DNA of 64,000 nucleotides from REEB95 sp963762425 (GCA_963762425.1 CAVXKY010000009.1:99269-163268); one strand, 5' to 3'; numbered from the stretch's first letter, positions 27,077 to 37,418 are shown. Made by a program: numbers and translations. The notes: generated by a model not told the origin, from the sequence alone.

Positions 27077-28363
27077 TTGAAAAGATTTCTCGTGTTACTG
27101 CGGATGATCTTCTCTGGCAGGCCGCTGCAACGCGTCAAGGTCTTCTCGCTCTATTTCTATTACTGGGCGCTCGAAACGATCAACCCCGACTGGTCGCTCG
27201 AACGGCCGAAATTCCGCGCCGAAAACGGGCCCGCGATCGCGCCGGCCAAGGACCGTACCGCCAGCATCGAGCTTCACCTTGTCGCGGACGATAACGCGCG
27301 GAAGGAATTCGGCCAGAACCAACCCGAACGGCTCAGGCAGGTAACGCATGTGGACGACAAGTTCCGCACCACGCACTGCTTCATCTGCGACGCAAGCCTG
27401 CAGCCCGTCATCCAGGTCGTCGACGCCGAGGATGCGGCCGATTTCATCGAGGTGTCCTGGTGCCGATCCTGCGATCACCTGCAATATTCGACGATGCCGT
27501 CGAAGAACTGGATCGCGCGCTGGTACGCGACAAACTACGACACCTCCGGCAGCGAAGCCGAGAAGCTTGAAACGCGTAACCCTACCTACCGCTATTACCG
27601 GCGGCTGCTGCCTTATATCGGCAAACGCAAGCTCAAGATTCTCGACATCGGCGCGGGGTACGGCGAGAAGATAATCGCCTTCGCCAAGGCCGGCCACGAG
27701 GTCCATTGCACCGAGGCGACGACGCGGCGCGCCGAATATCTGAAGCGCAACGTCACCCCGAACGTCTATTTTGGCAGCCTCGACGACGCCCCGGTGCGCG
27801 AAAGCCTGCGGCGCGCAGGGCCGTTCGACCTGATTTTCACCTACCACGTGGTCGAGCACATCTATAACCCGCGCCAAGAGCTCCAAATCCTGCGCGACAT
27901 CGCCGCGCCCGACGCGATCTTCTATCTCGCCATTCCCGAGCTCTACAAAGAGGGAATTCTGAACAACATCTACGCGCTCGAGCACATCGCGAGCTTCAGC
28001 CGGCTTTCGGCGCAGACGCTGATGAAACAGATCGGCTTCCTGCCCATCGTGGCGAAGGACGATCTGCTTCAGTATTACAGCAATTACTGCCAGTACGTGA
28101 TCGGACGCAAAACGAACGCGCAGAATATCTCAGTTCCAACCAACAACGACCCGCAAAAGATGGTCCGTTATCTGACCCAGGCGCTGAAGCTCGACCGCAT
28201 CGCCGCGCTCAATCGTCCGGCCTTCAGTTACAACTTCAGCGGTCATGCCAAGCTGACCTACAGCGTCAGCGAGGAGACCAAGGTCAAGTGCCGCGATCCG
28301 GCGGCGCATCTGCCGTTGCGCATTTATCATCACGGGCTGCCGTTGTTCTGGATGTACATCTAG
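27077..28363 (+). CDS. Class I SAM-dependent methyltransferase with Cys-rich insert
   Basis: This 428-residue protein has a middle region with paired cysteines (CFICDA near residue 100 and CRSCDH near 129) that look like a zinc-ribbon. A methyltransferase domain follows, with motif I LDIGAGYGEKI near residue 190, motif II-like CTEATTRRAEYL and motif IV FDLIFTYHVVEHI near 250. Members of the methyltransferase type 11/23 group modify sugars or small molecules. The substrate is unknown. It is followed after 8 bp by the PhyH-type oxygenase, so the two probably form one operon. The module lies between the second and third tRNA-Glu copies. Confidence 0.82.
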   Translation: MKRFLVLLRMIFSGRPLQRVKVFSLYFYYWALETINPDWSLERPKFRAENGPAIAPAKDRTASIELHLVADDNARKEFGQNQPERLRQVTHVDDKFRTTHCFICDASLQPVIQVVDAEDAADFIEVSWCRSCDHLQYSTMPSKNWIARWYATNYDTSGSEAEKLETRNPTYRYYRRLLPYIGKRKLKILDIGAGYGEKIIAFAKAGHEVHCTEATTRRAEYLKRNVTPNVYFGSLDDAPVRESLRRAGPFDLIFTYHVVEHIYNPRQELQILRDIAAPDAIFYLAIPELYKEGILNNIYALEHIASFSRLSAQTLMKQIGFLPIVAKDDLLQYYSNYCQYVIGRKTNAQNISVPTNNDPQKMVRYLTQALKLDRIAALNRPAFSYNFSGHAKLTYSVSEETKVKCRDPAAHLPLRIYHHGLPLFWMYI

Positions 28364-28371
28364 GAGCGAAT

Positions 28372-29322
28372 GTGAAAGGCCTGAAAAAAGCGCTGCATTA
28401 CCTCGCCATCGAGCCGGCGCGGAAAAGAAGCCCGGCGATGGCACTGTTCCGTTTGGCGCAGATCCTGCACGAACGCGCCAGCGGCAGCTGCGATCATTTA
28501 TTGCTGCGGCTCGGCGCGATCGTGAAGCCCAAGGCCGAGCTCCCGTCGTCGCGTCTAACCGACTACGGCGCGATCGCTAAGACCCTAGACGCGCTCAAAC
28601 GGCGCGGCTGGGACATTCTGCCGTGGCGTCTCGGTGCGCAAGATATCGCCGAAATCCGCCGTTTCGCCTTCTCAACTCCTGCCTATGGCGCCGATCCTTC
28701 CGACCGGATCATGATCGACGAGGCGCATATCCCGCACAACCGCGGCCGCTATGAATGGCGCATGTCTGAATTGATCCGCCAGTCGGCAGTGCAGAAACTT
28801 GTTGCGGATGGGGCGTTGCATCAGATTGCGCAGGACTATCTTGGCTGCCGGCCGATCCTGACCAGCGTCACGCTGTGGCTCGACCCGGTCTATGACGGGT
28901 GGTTCGATCCTCATGTCTATCACTACGACAATGACGGCCCGCGCTTCCTCAAATTCTTCATCTATCTCAGCGACGTCGACGCGGAGTCGGGCGCTCACAC
29001 CTATATCCAGGGCAGTCACGGTCACACCAAGCCGGAAGCATTCCGGCTGTCGCGGCGTTACGAACGCGACGATTTGTTGCGCCATTACGGAGTGGAGAAC
29101 GAGATCGTCTTCGCCGCGCCCGCCGGCACGATCCTGGCGGAAGACACCGCCGGATTCCACAAAGGCATGGATTTGAAGAAGGGTTACCGGCTACTGATGC
29201 AAATGGAATACGCCATGCTCGATATCCCGAATGACGAGGAATTTACCTGCGGCGTCGATAGGGTCCGGATCGCCGGTCTCGATCCCGCGATCAAGCCGAT
29301 CGTGCGGAAATTCTTTTACTAG
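28372..29322 (+). CDS. Phytanoyl-CoA dioxygenase (PhyH)-family oxygenase
   Basis: This protein of about 316 residues starts at a GTG preceded by AGGAG. It contains the Fe(II)/2-oxoglutarate oxygenase HxD pair in VYHYDNDGPR (near residue 180) and the distal His in TAGFHKG (near residue 263). YRLLMQMEY follows, including an Arg suited to hold 2-oxoglutarate. PhyH-family enzymes hydroxylate lipids, small molecules or halogenated and sugar substrates. With the methyltransferase upstream it may tailor a glycan or secondary metabolite. This is inferred from context only. It looks intact. Confidence 0.85.
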   Translation: MKGLKKALHYLAIEPARKRSPAMALFRLAQILHERASGSCDHLLLRLGAIVKPKAELPSSRLTDYGAIAKTLDALKRRGWDILPWRLGAQDIAEIRRFAFSTPAYGADPSDRIMIDEAHIPHNRGRYEWRMSELIRQSAVQKLVADGALHQIAQDYLGCRPILTSVTLWLDPVYDGWFDPHVYHYDNDGPRFLKFFIYLSDVDAESGAHTYIQGSHGHTKPEAFRLSRRYERDDLLRHYGVENEIVFAAPAGTILAEDTAGFHKGMDLKKGYRLLMQMEYAMLDIPNDEEFTCGVDRVRIAGLDPAIKPIVRKFFY

Positions 29323-29351
29323 CGGATATGCGGCAAATAACACCGCTCTGA

Positions 29352-29425
29352 TTCCCCATCGTCTTGAGGCTCGGTATGAGGCCTCTCGCAGCCCAAACCG
29401 GGGTTCAAATCCCCAGGGGAGTCCA
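29352..29425 (+). repeat. Third, degenerate tRNA-Glu-like copy
   Basis: This resembles the tRNA-Glu at 22964. TCCCCATCGTCT at the 5' end, CTCTCGCAGCCCAAACCGGG in the middle and TTCAAATCCCCAGGGGAG at the 3' end can be aligned, ending in TCCA. The anticodon stem pairs poorly (GAGGC against AGCCC) and one acceptor base is missing, so it is probably non-functional. It lies between the end of the PhyH gene and the truncated glycosyltransferase, at the edge of the polysaccharide island. Confidence 0.7.
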
Positions 29426-29640
29426 GCCTCTCGGATCGCGCTGACGCCCGTTCGACCTGGCGCAAGCGGCAATGGCCATTGGCGCGGAAACTCGAAAAAG
29501 GGCAATACCGCTCCGGCGGCGAGAGCAAATTTGATAGCTTCCAGCGTTAACGGCGCGAGCCGGGTGATCACCATGATTGATCTCGTCGACGCGGAAATGC
29601 CGTCGACCCCCGACTGGCGTTCGCAACGGCTCGACCGGGG

Positions 29641-30603
29641 ATGCGGGGCTTTTTATATCAATCTTTCTATTTTGTGGAGGCCATACTTGCAGCGCACCTA
29701 TTGCGTCAAAATTCGATTGCGCACGTTCACAATCATATCGGCGATCAAAGCGGAATGGTTACCATGCTGGCGGCCAAGCTTGCCGGAATTGACTACAGCA
29801 TCACGTTTCACGGTTGGCCGGTTTTCTTTGATGCTGAATACTCACGGATCAAGGAAAAAGTGCGCGGCGCACGATTTACTCGCTCAATTAGCTATTTTTG
29901 CCGCAGTCAACTAATGATGTTTTCCGAGTGCGACGATCCGACCTCATTCAAGATCGTACATTGCGGACTTGAAATCGACAAATACCACTATCGTCCGCCC
30001 AGAAGTGAGATCAAATATCTGCTGTGCGTCGCTCGTTTGTCGCCGGAAAAGGGTCTTACATTTCTCGTTCATGCGCTTAAGCTCCTGCGCAGCAAGGGCT
30101 ATGACCTTGAATTGCGGCTTGCGGGAGATGGTCCAGCCAAGGGATATTTGACAAAATTGGTCGACGAATTGGGACTTAGCAATCAAGTAAATTTCCTTGG
30201 CTATCTTACCGAAGACCAAGTTATACAAGAGTTGCAGCGTTGCGACCTGTTTGTTCTTCCAAGTTTTGTCGAGGGTCTGCCGGTGTCCGCAATGGAAGCT
30301 ATGGCAGTTGGTCTTCCTGTAATCGCTACGAACATTGGCGGCACAAGCGAACTCATCGAGGACGGAAAAACGGGGGTTCTCGTTCGACCATCGGACCCTC
30401 AAATCCTGGCCGATGCCGTGATAAAGATGGCGCAAGATTATCCCTTTAGGCTCCGCGCGGCGGAACTTGGTAGGCAAAAAGTGTTGGATGAATTCGATAT
30501 TCGCAAAGAAACGCCAAAGCTAAATTCGCATCTCTTCAACGTCGAGGACACATTGACCAACACAATAGATCGTTCAATTCGGATGATCGAGCGAGTGGAT
30601 TAG
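29641..30603 (+). CDS. GT4-family glycosyltransferase lacking its N-terminal part
   Basis: The open part is 320 residues. It contains the end of the acceptor domain (HVHNHIGDQSGMVTMLAAKL) and a complete GT-B donor domain with LLCVARLSPEKGLTFLVHAL, LAGDGP and the EX7E-type FVEGLPVSAMEAMAVGLPVIA. Family members have about 400 residues, so roughly the first 80-100 are missing. Homology seems to continue a few codons upstream of the ATG (ARPGMRGFLYQ) and is then lost; a stop codon lies at 29578. The break coincides with the third tRNA-Glu remnant, suggesting a truncation at the island junction. Without the N-terminal sheet it is unlikely to work. Confidence 0.8.
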   Translation: MRGFLYQSFYFVEAILAAHLLRQNSIAHVHNHIGDQSGMVTMLAAKLAGIDYSITFHGWPVFFDAEYSRIKEKVRGARFTRSISYFCRSQLMMFSECDDPTSFKIVHCGLEIDKYHYRPPRSEIKYLLCVARLSPEKGLTFLVHALKLLRSKGYDLELRLAGDGPAKGYLTKLVDELGLSNQVNFLGYLTEDQVIQELQRCDLFVLPSFVEGLPVSAMEAMAVGLPVIATNIGGTSELIEDGKTGVLVRPSDPQILADAVIKMAQDYPFRLRAAELGRQKVLDEFDIRKETPKLNSHLFNVEDTLTNTIDRSIRMIERVD

Positions 30604-30610
30604 GCGGCAC

Positions 30611-32063
30611 GTGAAGTGGGCGGGTCTCTTATCCTTGTGGCGGCGATCGGCCCGGTCGCGTGGTGGCTGCGCCGCAACCCCGACGCCCTTCCTAAAGCAA
30701 TGATGCTAATGGGATTTTTGCCATGGGTGTTAAACTATCATCTGTATGTCGCTCCCATCTCCTGGGTGGATTGGCCGGGCTTCGTCAAGGGAGCCGAGTT
30801 CAATATTTTGGATGCCCTTGCGCTCGCCGTCTACTTCAGTTTGCCGAACGCCGGCATCCGATTCCATTTCGAATTTCGATGGCGCTCTATTTCCTCGCTG
30901 TTTTGCTTTCTGTCTTCTGGCCGCGGAGCCTGTAGCCGCGCTTTTTTACGCGTGGCAGCTGGCCCGCATGTTTCTTGTCTACGCGGCCGTCTACAAGCGT
31001 ATGACGGCGAACCCGCGTACCCGCGTCTGCGCTATTAAAGGGTGCAGCGGCGGGATTATCCTGGAACCAGGCTTCGCGCTCTGGGATCGGTTCGCATTGC
31101 ACGCAATACAGGCCGGAGGAAGCGAGGGTCACCACAATATCCTTGGCATGATGTCTCACTTCGTGGTGTTTCCCTTTTTCGCGTTGCTGTTGACTAGAAC
31201 ATCGGGGCTGGTTACCTGCCGTGGTAACTTTAACCGGTATGCGGTTGAGGTGCTAACGACCTCACGGGCGACCATCGGTCTTGCCGTATTTGGCTATGCG
31301 CTCCTGTTCTTGCTCTCGGCCATCCGGCATTGGACATCGCGCAAATTCGCTGATTCTGGCTTAGTGGGCTAGTATTGCTACCGCTCTTACGCCGATAGTT
31401 ATGTCGTCGTTTTCAGCTCGATTTGCCGCGGAAAATTATGGCGATTACGACGAGCGGGCCGCCTTCATCAGGGCAGCGACAATGATGCTTTCTGACCACC
31501 CGTTTGGGGTCGGCGCTAATCAGTTCGCCGAAGTCGCGATCGTTGACGGCTACTATCAGAAAGCAGGCGTTGCCCCAAAGCGAGGAAGCATGACAGCACA
31601 AGTTCACAATGTCTATTGGCTGGTCACTGCCGAGACAGGATATATTGGATTGGTGACTTTCGTTTTTCTGTTGCTCCGGCCTATGAGCGTGGCCTTTATT
31701 GCCGGGTGGCGGCATCGAGAAGACAGCAGAGGAGATCTGTTGCTCGGGCTCGGCGTGGCGTTATTAATCGTATACATACATTCGTTTTTCGAATGGATCT
31801 TTATTCTCAATCAAAGCCAGTATATGTTTGTAATGGAGGCGGGATTGATCGCCAGGTTTAGCAAAGCAATTGGGCTATTGGAAACGATCGGCCGAAACTG
31901 CCGCGTAAGCATGCCCCGCCGGGCGGTCGCGCTCGAGCGTCAAGAATCCTGGCAGCCAGTGAAACGATATGACGCTAGTCGCTTCGGCAGGCTATCACGT
32001 TTGGGCATCAAATGCTGGCTTTTCTCGAACAACTTATCCGTCCGAATGCTCGCCAAACGCTGA
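30611..32063 (+). pseudogene. O-antigen ligase-like (Wzy) gene with several frame breaks
   Basis: Pieces of one polytopic membrane protein lie in successive frames. A GTG start at 30611 gives KWAGLLSL. The next frame has AWWLRRNPDALPKAMMLMGF and KGAEFNILDALALAVYFSLP. Then comes LARMFLVYAAVYKRM with HHNILGMMSHFVVFPFFALL, and finally DHPFGVGANQFAEV followed by HNVYWLVTAETGYIGLVTFV. The last part is the Wzy_C region with its conserved His-Asn. At least three frame changes (near 30630, 30900 and 31390) break it. The order of fragments is colinear with one protein of about 480 residues. Decay and sequencing error both remain possible. Confidence 0.7.
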
Positions 32064-32156
32064 CTAAACTACTTCAACCTCCAGTTAAGTATCTTACGTC
32101 TATAGCCTGGAGGCGATCGATTTCGATTTAGCAACCATACTGCATCGCGGTAGAAA

Positions 32157-33215
32157 ATGAAAAAATTGAACGGCGTTCTTATCGGTTGCGGCGGGATTGC
32201 GCGACGACATCTTGCCGCCCTCGCGGGATTACCGCACGTCAAGATGGCGGCTGTATGCGATCTGTCGGCCGCACGAGCGGAAGCCACAGCGGAGCGATTT
32301 GAATTCCAAGGTGGTATTCAAACTATGAGCAAATGCTTGCCGAAGTTGATCCGAGCTTAGTCCATATCACAACTCCGCCATCTTCGCATTTCCCGATAGC
32401 GCAAACCTGTCTCGCTGCGGGATTAAATGTTTTATGCGAGAAGCCAATAACAACCAATTATCAGGAGTTTCAAGAACTAAAGAAGCTCGCTACTGAAAAC
32501 GGCTTGCTTGCTGATCGAGAATCACAATTTTCGATTCCATTCGTCCATTCGACGCATTTGCGATCTTCTTCAGTCAGGAAAACTCGGTGACGTTGTCGAT
32601 GTGCAGATATCCTTTCGGCAAATATCATCGCTCCCGGGCAATCCATTCGTGGATCGGAACAATCCCGCATTACAGTTTGGCTCTGCGTGGCGGCGCGATT
32701 GGCGATTTCCTTCCGCACATTGCGTATCTGGCACACATGTTTACAGGCCCAATGATTGAGATGCGGACAGTATGGACAAAGCGTCGAAGAATTCGCCGCT
32801 TCCTGCAGATGAATTTCGCGCTTTAATCAAGGGGGAGCGCGCGACAGCCCAAGTCGCCTTCAATGGCGATGTAAGGCCATATGGATTTTGGATCCGCGTA
32901 ACGGGCACTCAAATGCATGCCGAGGCCAATCTTTACGAACCTCCCCGATTGACGGTCAGAAAGCTTCGCAAGGGCGAGCTTGCCGTTGCTACCCTGATCG
33001 ACGGGATCGCCAAGTCGCGCGATGTTCTGTTCGGTTCGCTGGCGGGATTTTGGCGGAAGCTTGCTGGTACTGGCTCCTATGACGGATTATCTGATTTGAT
33101 TGCCCAGACTTACTCAGCCATAGGATTCGGCAAACTGCCGCCCATAAGCCCGACGGAAATCGATGAGGTCGCGCGTATCGTCGATCGTTTCACCGATCCG
33201 GAATTCAAGCTATGA
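32157..33215 (+). pseudogene. Gfo/Idh/MocA-family oxidoreductase, several frame breaks
   Basis: Colinear fragments of one NAD(P)-dependent sugar dehydrogenase are visible. NGVLIGCGGIARRHLAALAG is the Rossmann start, ITTPPSSHFPIAQTCLAAGL and CEKPITTNYQEFQELKKLA hold the catalytic-region Lys of the EKP motif, and ENHNFRFHSSIRRICDLLQS and GDFLPHIAYLAHMFTGP follow. The C-terminal 147 codons (32772-33215) are open. At least four frame changes occur in about 600 bp. Intact members have about 350 residues. The 3' end overlaps the next start (ATGA-like, 33212), as expected for an ancestral operon with the epimerase. Confidence 0.7.
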
Positions 33216-34209
33216 AAGTTCTAGTCTCAGGCGCGAATGGTTTTCTTGGTGAATATGTGGTGGCTCGCCTGCTCGATCGCGGCCATAGTGTCCGCGCAAT
33301 TATTCGCCCAGCATCCCCCCAGCCCTCCTGGAAAGGCGAAGTAGAGGTATTTCGCGCGGACCTTCGCGCCTGCGACAAGTTAGTGGCGGCGTTTGACGGC
33401 ATCGAGGCCGTGATTCATCTTGCCGCCGCCGTAAGTGGCGACGAAGATCTCCAGTTTTCATCTACTGTCGTTGGTACAGAGAAACTGCTTGACGCTATGT
33501 CGAAGACATCTGTCAAACGCTTGCTGCATATTAGCAGCATCGTTGCATACGATTGGTCGCGAGTCCGCCCGCACGATGGATGAGGAAACGCCGCTCTTGA
33601 GCGATATTTACAAGATGGGTGGATATACAATTGCTAAGGTTTGGCAAGAGCGGTTGGTATCCCGGGCCGCCGGCGACGAACGCGTGGCAACTCACAATCA
33701 TGCGCCCAGGATTCATCTGGGGTGCACAGCACGCCGAAATAGGAGGCATGGGAAGGATTTTCGGTCGTATTTATTTGATGTTTGGACCATTCACCCGCCT
33801 TCCCCTTACGCACATCGTGAATTGCGCCAATAGTGTCGTTGCCGCGCTTGAGTTTCCCGCTTCAGTCGGCGAATGCTTCAATATAATCGACGGAGATCAA
33901 ATCCGAGTCTTCGTTACGTTCGTGAATACAGACGGCGGACAGACAAGCGCGGCATTCTGGTACCTGTGCCGTATCGATTAGGTCTTATCAGTCGCCCAGT
34001 TGGCGTCCTTCATCAGCCGAATGATGTTTGGAAAGAAGGGTCAATTACCGTCGATATTAATGCCCAGACGCTTTGAGCAGCAATTTAAGCCCCTTCGATT
34101 TAGCAATCGAAAGCTCAAGGATAAGCTATCGTGGAGTCCTCCGCTCAGTTTTGAGGATTGTTTAGACTTGACCTATGGGCCACCTAGTGGCCTTTCAAAT
34201 CCTGCCTGA
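33212..34209 (+). pseudogene. NAD-dependent epimerase/dehydratase, several frame breaks
   Basis: The first 115 codons are open and give a clear extended-SDR start: KVLVSGANGFLGEYVVARLL (residues 2-21), then VIHLAAAVSG and RLLHISSIVAYDW. Later pieces lie in other frames: YTIAKVWQERLV with the Tyr-x-x-x-Lys catalytic pair, LTIMRPGFIWG, LPLTHIVNCANSVVAALEF and FNIIDGD. The terminal part is NRKLKDKLSWSPPLSFEDCL. Frame changes occur near 33560, 33690, 33900 and 33990. The product would have modified a nucleotide sugar for the polysaccharide. Confidence 0.7.
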
Positions 34210-34234
34210 TAGCCGTGGACCCGGAGGTAAAGAC

Positions 34235-35206
34235 GTGCCGCGCATTTATGATAGCCGCAAACGAGTTCTGGTCACCGGGGGCGCCGGTTTTCTTGGATCG
34301 CATCTAATGGATCGATTGCTCGAGCAGGGACACGACGTCCTCTGCGTTGATAATCTTTTCACCGGTCTCAAGCGCAACATAGAGCATCTCCACGATAATC
34401 CCCGTTTTGAGTTTATGCGACACGACGTAACATTTCCTTTATTCGTTGAGGTGGACGAGATCTACAATCTCGCTTGTCCCGCTTCCCCGATCCACTATCA
34501 GCATGATCCGATACAGACGACAAAGACGTCCGTGCACGGCGCTATCAATATGCTGGGTTTGGCCAAGCGGCTAAAATGCCGAATTCTCCAAGCCTCGACC
34601 AGCGAGGTCTACGGCGATCCTTCTGTACACCCCCAGACGGAGGATTACTGGGGCAACGTCAACCCAATCGGACCTCGCTCTTGTTATGACGAGGGTAAGC
34701 GTTGTGCAGAGACGCTTTTTTTTGATTATTACCGCCAAACCGGTCTTGAAATAAAAGTCGCACAGATCTTCAACACCTACGGGCCCCGTATGCACCCTGC
34801 TGACGGGAGAGTGGTTTCTAATTTCATTGTACAAGCGCTCGACGGCGAGCCAATCACAATTTACGGAGATGGCCTCCAGACCCGATCGTTCTGTTTCGTT
34901 GATGATCTAATTGAGGGCTTGATACGTCTGATGGACACACCGGCCGCCTTTACTGGTCCGGTCAACTTAGGCAACCCCGCTGAATTCACAATGCAGCAAC
35001 TGGCCGAACTGGTGATCGCCGAAACTAACTCTTCGTCGCCTCTTGTCACGAGGCCTTTGCCACAGGACGATCCGAAACAACGCCAGCCTGACATTTCGGT
35101 TGCGAAAGCACAATTGGGTTGGACCCCAAAGGTCTCATTGGCCGAAGGCCTCAAGCCTACAGTACAATATTTTCGCGGTATATTGGCTAACGACGCTCGC
35201 CGTTAG
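34235..35206 (+). CDS. uxs: UDP-glucuronate decarboxylase (UDP-xylose synthase)
   Basis: This 323-residue extended SDR starts at a GTG preceded by a perfect GGAGGT (34222-34227). It has NAD-binding GGAGFLGSHL near residue 14, LACPASPIHYQ, STSEVYGDP and the catalytic YDEGK (Tyr-x-x-x-Lys) near residue 150. FNTYGPRMHPADGRVVSNF is diagnostic of UXS. The enzyme converts UDP-glucuronate to UDP-xylose with transient use of NAD, supplying a pentose for the exopolysaccharide. It is one of the few intact enzymes in this part of the island, flanked by broken neighbours, which suggests either selection or luck in sequencing. Confidence 0.92.
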   Translation: MPRIYDSRKRVLVTGGAGFLGSHLMDRLLEQGHDVLCVDNLFTGLKRNIEHLHDNPRFEFMRHDVTFPLFVEVDEIYNLACPASPIHYQHDPIQTTKTSVHGAINMLGLAKRLKCRILQASTSEVYGDPSVHPQTEDYWGNVNPIGPRSCYDEGKRCAETLFFDYYRQTGLEIKVAQIFNTYGPRMHPADGRVVSNFIVQALDGEPITIYGDGLQTRSFCFVDDLIEGLIRLMDTPAAFTGPVNLGNPAEFTMQQLAELVIAETNSSSPLVTRPLPQDDPKQRQPDISVAKAQLGWTPKVSLAEGLKPTVQYFRGILANDARR

Positions 35207-35367
35207 GTGATGCGGTGATGCGGCGGTTAGGGTGAAATTAGCACTGGATCTTTGGTTGTTTTGTTTCCGCTTTTGACCAGGGACCGTGGCGCGTCTTAGG
35301 CATTAATTTTAACCGCTCATCAAGTAACGGACGATGAGCTAAAGCCCTCACTTCGCCAGCATGTGAT

Positions 35368-36607
35368 TTAAAACTCCAAACATCTTACGGGCTGCACGGA
35401 CCGACGGGTTCTTACTCGGTGACGGGCGGCGACGTGCCTAGATATACGTCGCGCTGTGTGACCTGCACCTGCGAGAAACCGCATCACCGGACCAAAGCTA
35501 TTGACGCTGCTCAGACCTGTAAAATATAGCCCAGGTAAGGACGCTTCAAAATTGGTAGATAGTAGAGGCGACTGCTGCTCGCGCCGGAGCTGAAGTTTCA
35601 GACTCTCATCAATGAACGGCAATTTATCGACATCAAACTGATAACCGGTACCTAGGATTACGTGATCCGCCATTAATTCTCGAGTTCTGCTGCTCCTGAT
35701 CAATGACCTGCAGCGCAACGCGCCCGCCGTGAGCTTTTGCCTCACGGACATGGTGCCCGAGTAAGATTGGCAGCTGTCCAACAACCCGATCCTTTAGCCA
35801 CCATGCGCCGGCGGGACCAAGCGTCTCTTTGACTTTCATAACTCGAAGCCGCTGAGGCAGGTGGTGAAAAACCCCGGGCGCATTGTCATACACCCACAGC
35901 TGAAGCCCATCGCCAAGTCTTGTCCTGGGTGACCGGAGACGGCGGTACCTGGATCGTTGTATTTTAGGTGGAACTGGATTCCACGCCAGGTCGGGCTTTC
36001 GAACCAAAAGGTTTACTGAGGCTCCCTCCTCACAAAGAATAGCTGCAGTTTCCAGGCCTGACTGCCCGCCTCCGACGACCACGATTTCTTTGCCCTTAAA
36101 GACACTCAAATCACGGTGACTCGCGGTATGCGACCACAATTCGGCTGGCAGATCAGAAAATTGGTCTGGAACAGAGGTCATATGGTCCAGTCCGGTCGCT
36201 ACAATAACTGTGTCTGCGTTCAACATTTCGCCGTTGCTCAGCGTTAGCTCGAACGAGTGATCCCGGCGGCTCACCGCGTTAACCATCGCATCTTCCACAT
36301 TTGGCACGAGCTGTTGCTGATAGAAAAGAGCGTAACGGACCAGAACGTCACGTGGAACTGGACTACCATATTCAGCAAACGGGATGCCTTTGTTGCTGCA
36401 ATATCGCCCGAGAGTGTGATGGCCCGTCGGATCCGGAAGGCCCGAGGCGCAGCCTTCGGATTTTAGAAACATGTCTTTTGGCATCTGATACAACCAGCGA
36501 TGCATCGAAGATCCGAAAATGCGGAAGTTAATGCCGAAAAATCGCAAGTGCGCAGCGACCGAAAGCCCATAAGGTCCTGCCCCGATGATGACTACATTTG
36601 TGTTCAC
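35368..36607 (-). CDS. FAD-dependent monooxygenase-like oxidoreductase, frame broken
   Basis: The reconstructed protein is about 413 residues. FAD-binding GAGPYGLSVAAHLR is at the N-terminus, VIVATGLDHM is the conserved ATG segment, NAD(P)-binding GGGQSGLETAAIL lies near residue 180, and GLYFTGLSSVNSFGPVMRF is the terminal FAD contact. The pattern resembles lysine/ornithine N-hydroxylase-like flavoproteins found in polysaccharide and NRPS loci. The frame changes at about 35680, between QVIDQEQ and RELMADHVILGTGYQFD. The start is taken at GTG 36605-36607; an ATG at 36652 is possible. It may oxidise an amino or sugar substrate, but the substrate is unknown. Confidence 0.75.
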
Positions 36608-37418
36608 AGGTATTGATCCCGAAAAGCCAGCCACGCAAGTACGGTAGCACAACTGTAGTCGAACATACTGTAGGGGCCTATCGAAAAGTGTTTTGACGGA
36701 GGGATCACCTTGGCGCTGCTCGAACTTGCGGCCCGACGACGTCAGTTCTTTCGGTAAACTTTACATCGAGAATTATTTTCGGCAACTGGCCATCGACGTG
36801 ACGCCACCGGGCTTGCAGCTTGTTCAAAACATTGGTGCTCTCGTATATCCGCGGCTCCGGCCGCGCGCATCGGCCCCTTCCTCGCCACCTGTCAGATACA
36901 CAGCGCATCGTCAACGACCGCCGAGTTCAGGCTCGTCGCGAGCCCACAGTTTGAGGTGAGGGGGAGCTCTTTCAGGATCGCACTATCGCGGACGCCGTTA
37001 ACGAGCCCGACGAGTCCCCTTTTCCTTCGCGCGTGACGCCCATGATCATCAGAAGGGACTGTGCGGACGTCGAGTTTGCACATAACGGCGTGGATCCCGA
37101 GGTGAACGGTGAACGTAGTATCGGGGATCGTACTTACGTACTTACTCCTCTTACTCCAGCGTGTGGCGCCGCCGAGACCGCACGCAAGCCCTTAGCATTG
37201 GCGACTTTTAGTCGAGCGATGGCTGTCGCTTGGGGCTTTTCCGCTGAACGTTGAAACGTTCCTATCGGTACAATCTTCGATTACCCCGTTACTCGGCAAA
37301 AGGCGCCAAGGTGAAGCTGCGCCAGCCTCTGCGCTTGTGACTGTCGCAAAATGATCTCGCCGGTGCGGGCAAGCTCAATACCAAAAAATCCGATGCGTGG
37401 GCCCTTTTTGGGCGGTTT
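36608..37418. other. Gene-free stretch
   Basis: No convincing coding region is seen in these 811 bases. Short open frames on both strands lack start signals, motifs or family resemblance. The base composition is mixed and no clear hairpin terminator or long repeat was found. It may hold remnants of deleted genes. Confidence 0.5.

Noticed and set aside
29352..29425. Third tRNA-Glu copy as a working gene
   Set aside because: The anticodon stem does not pair and the acceptor is one base short, so I treat it as a remnant.
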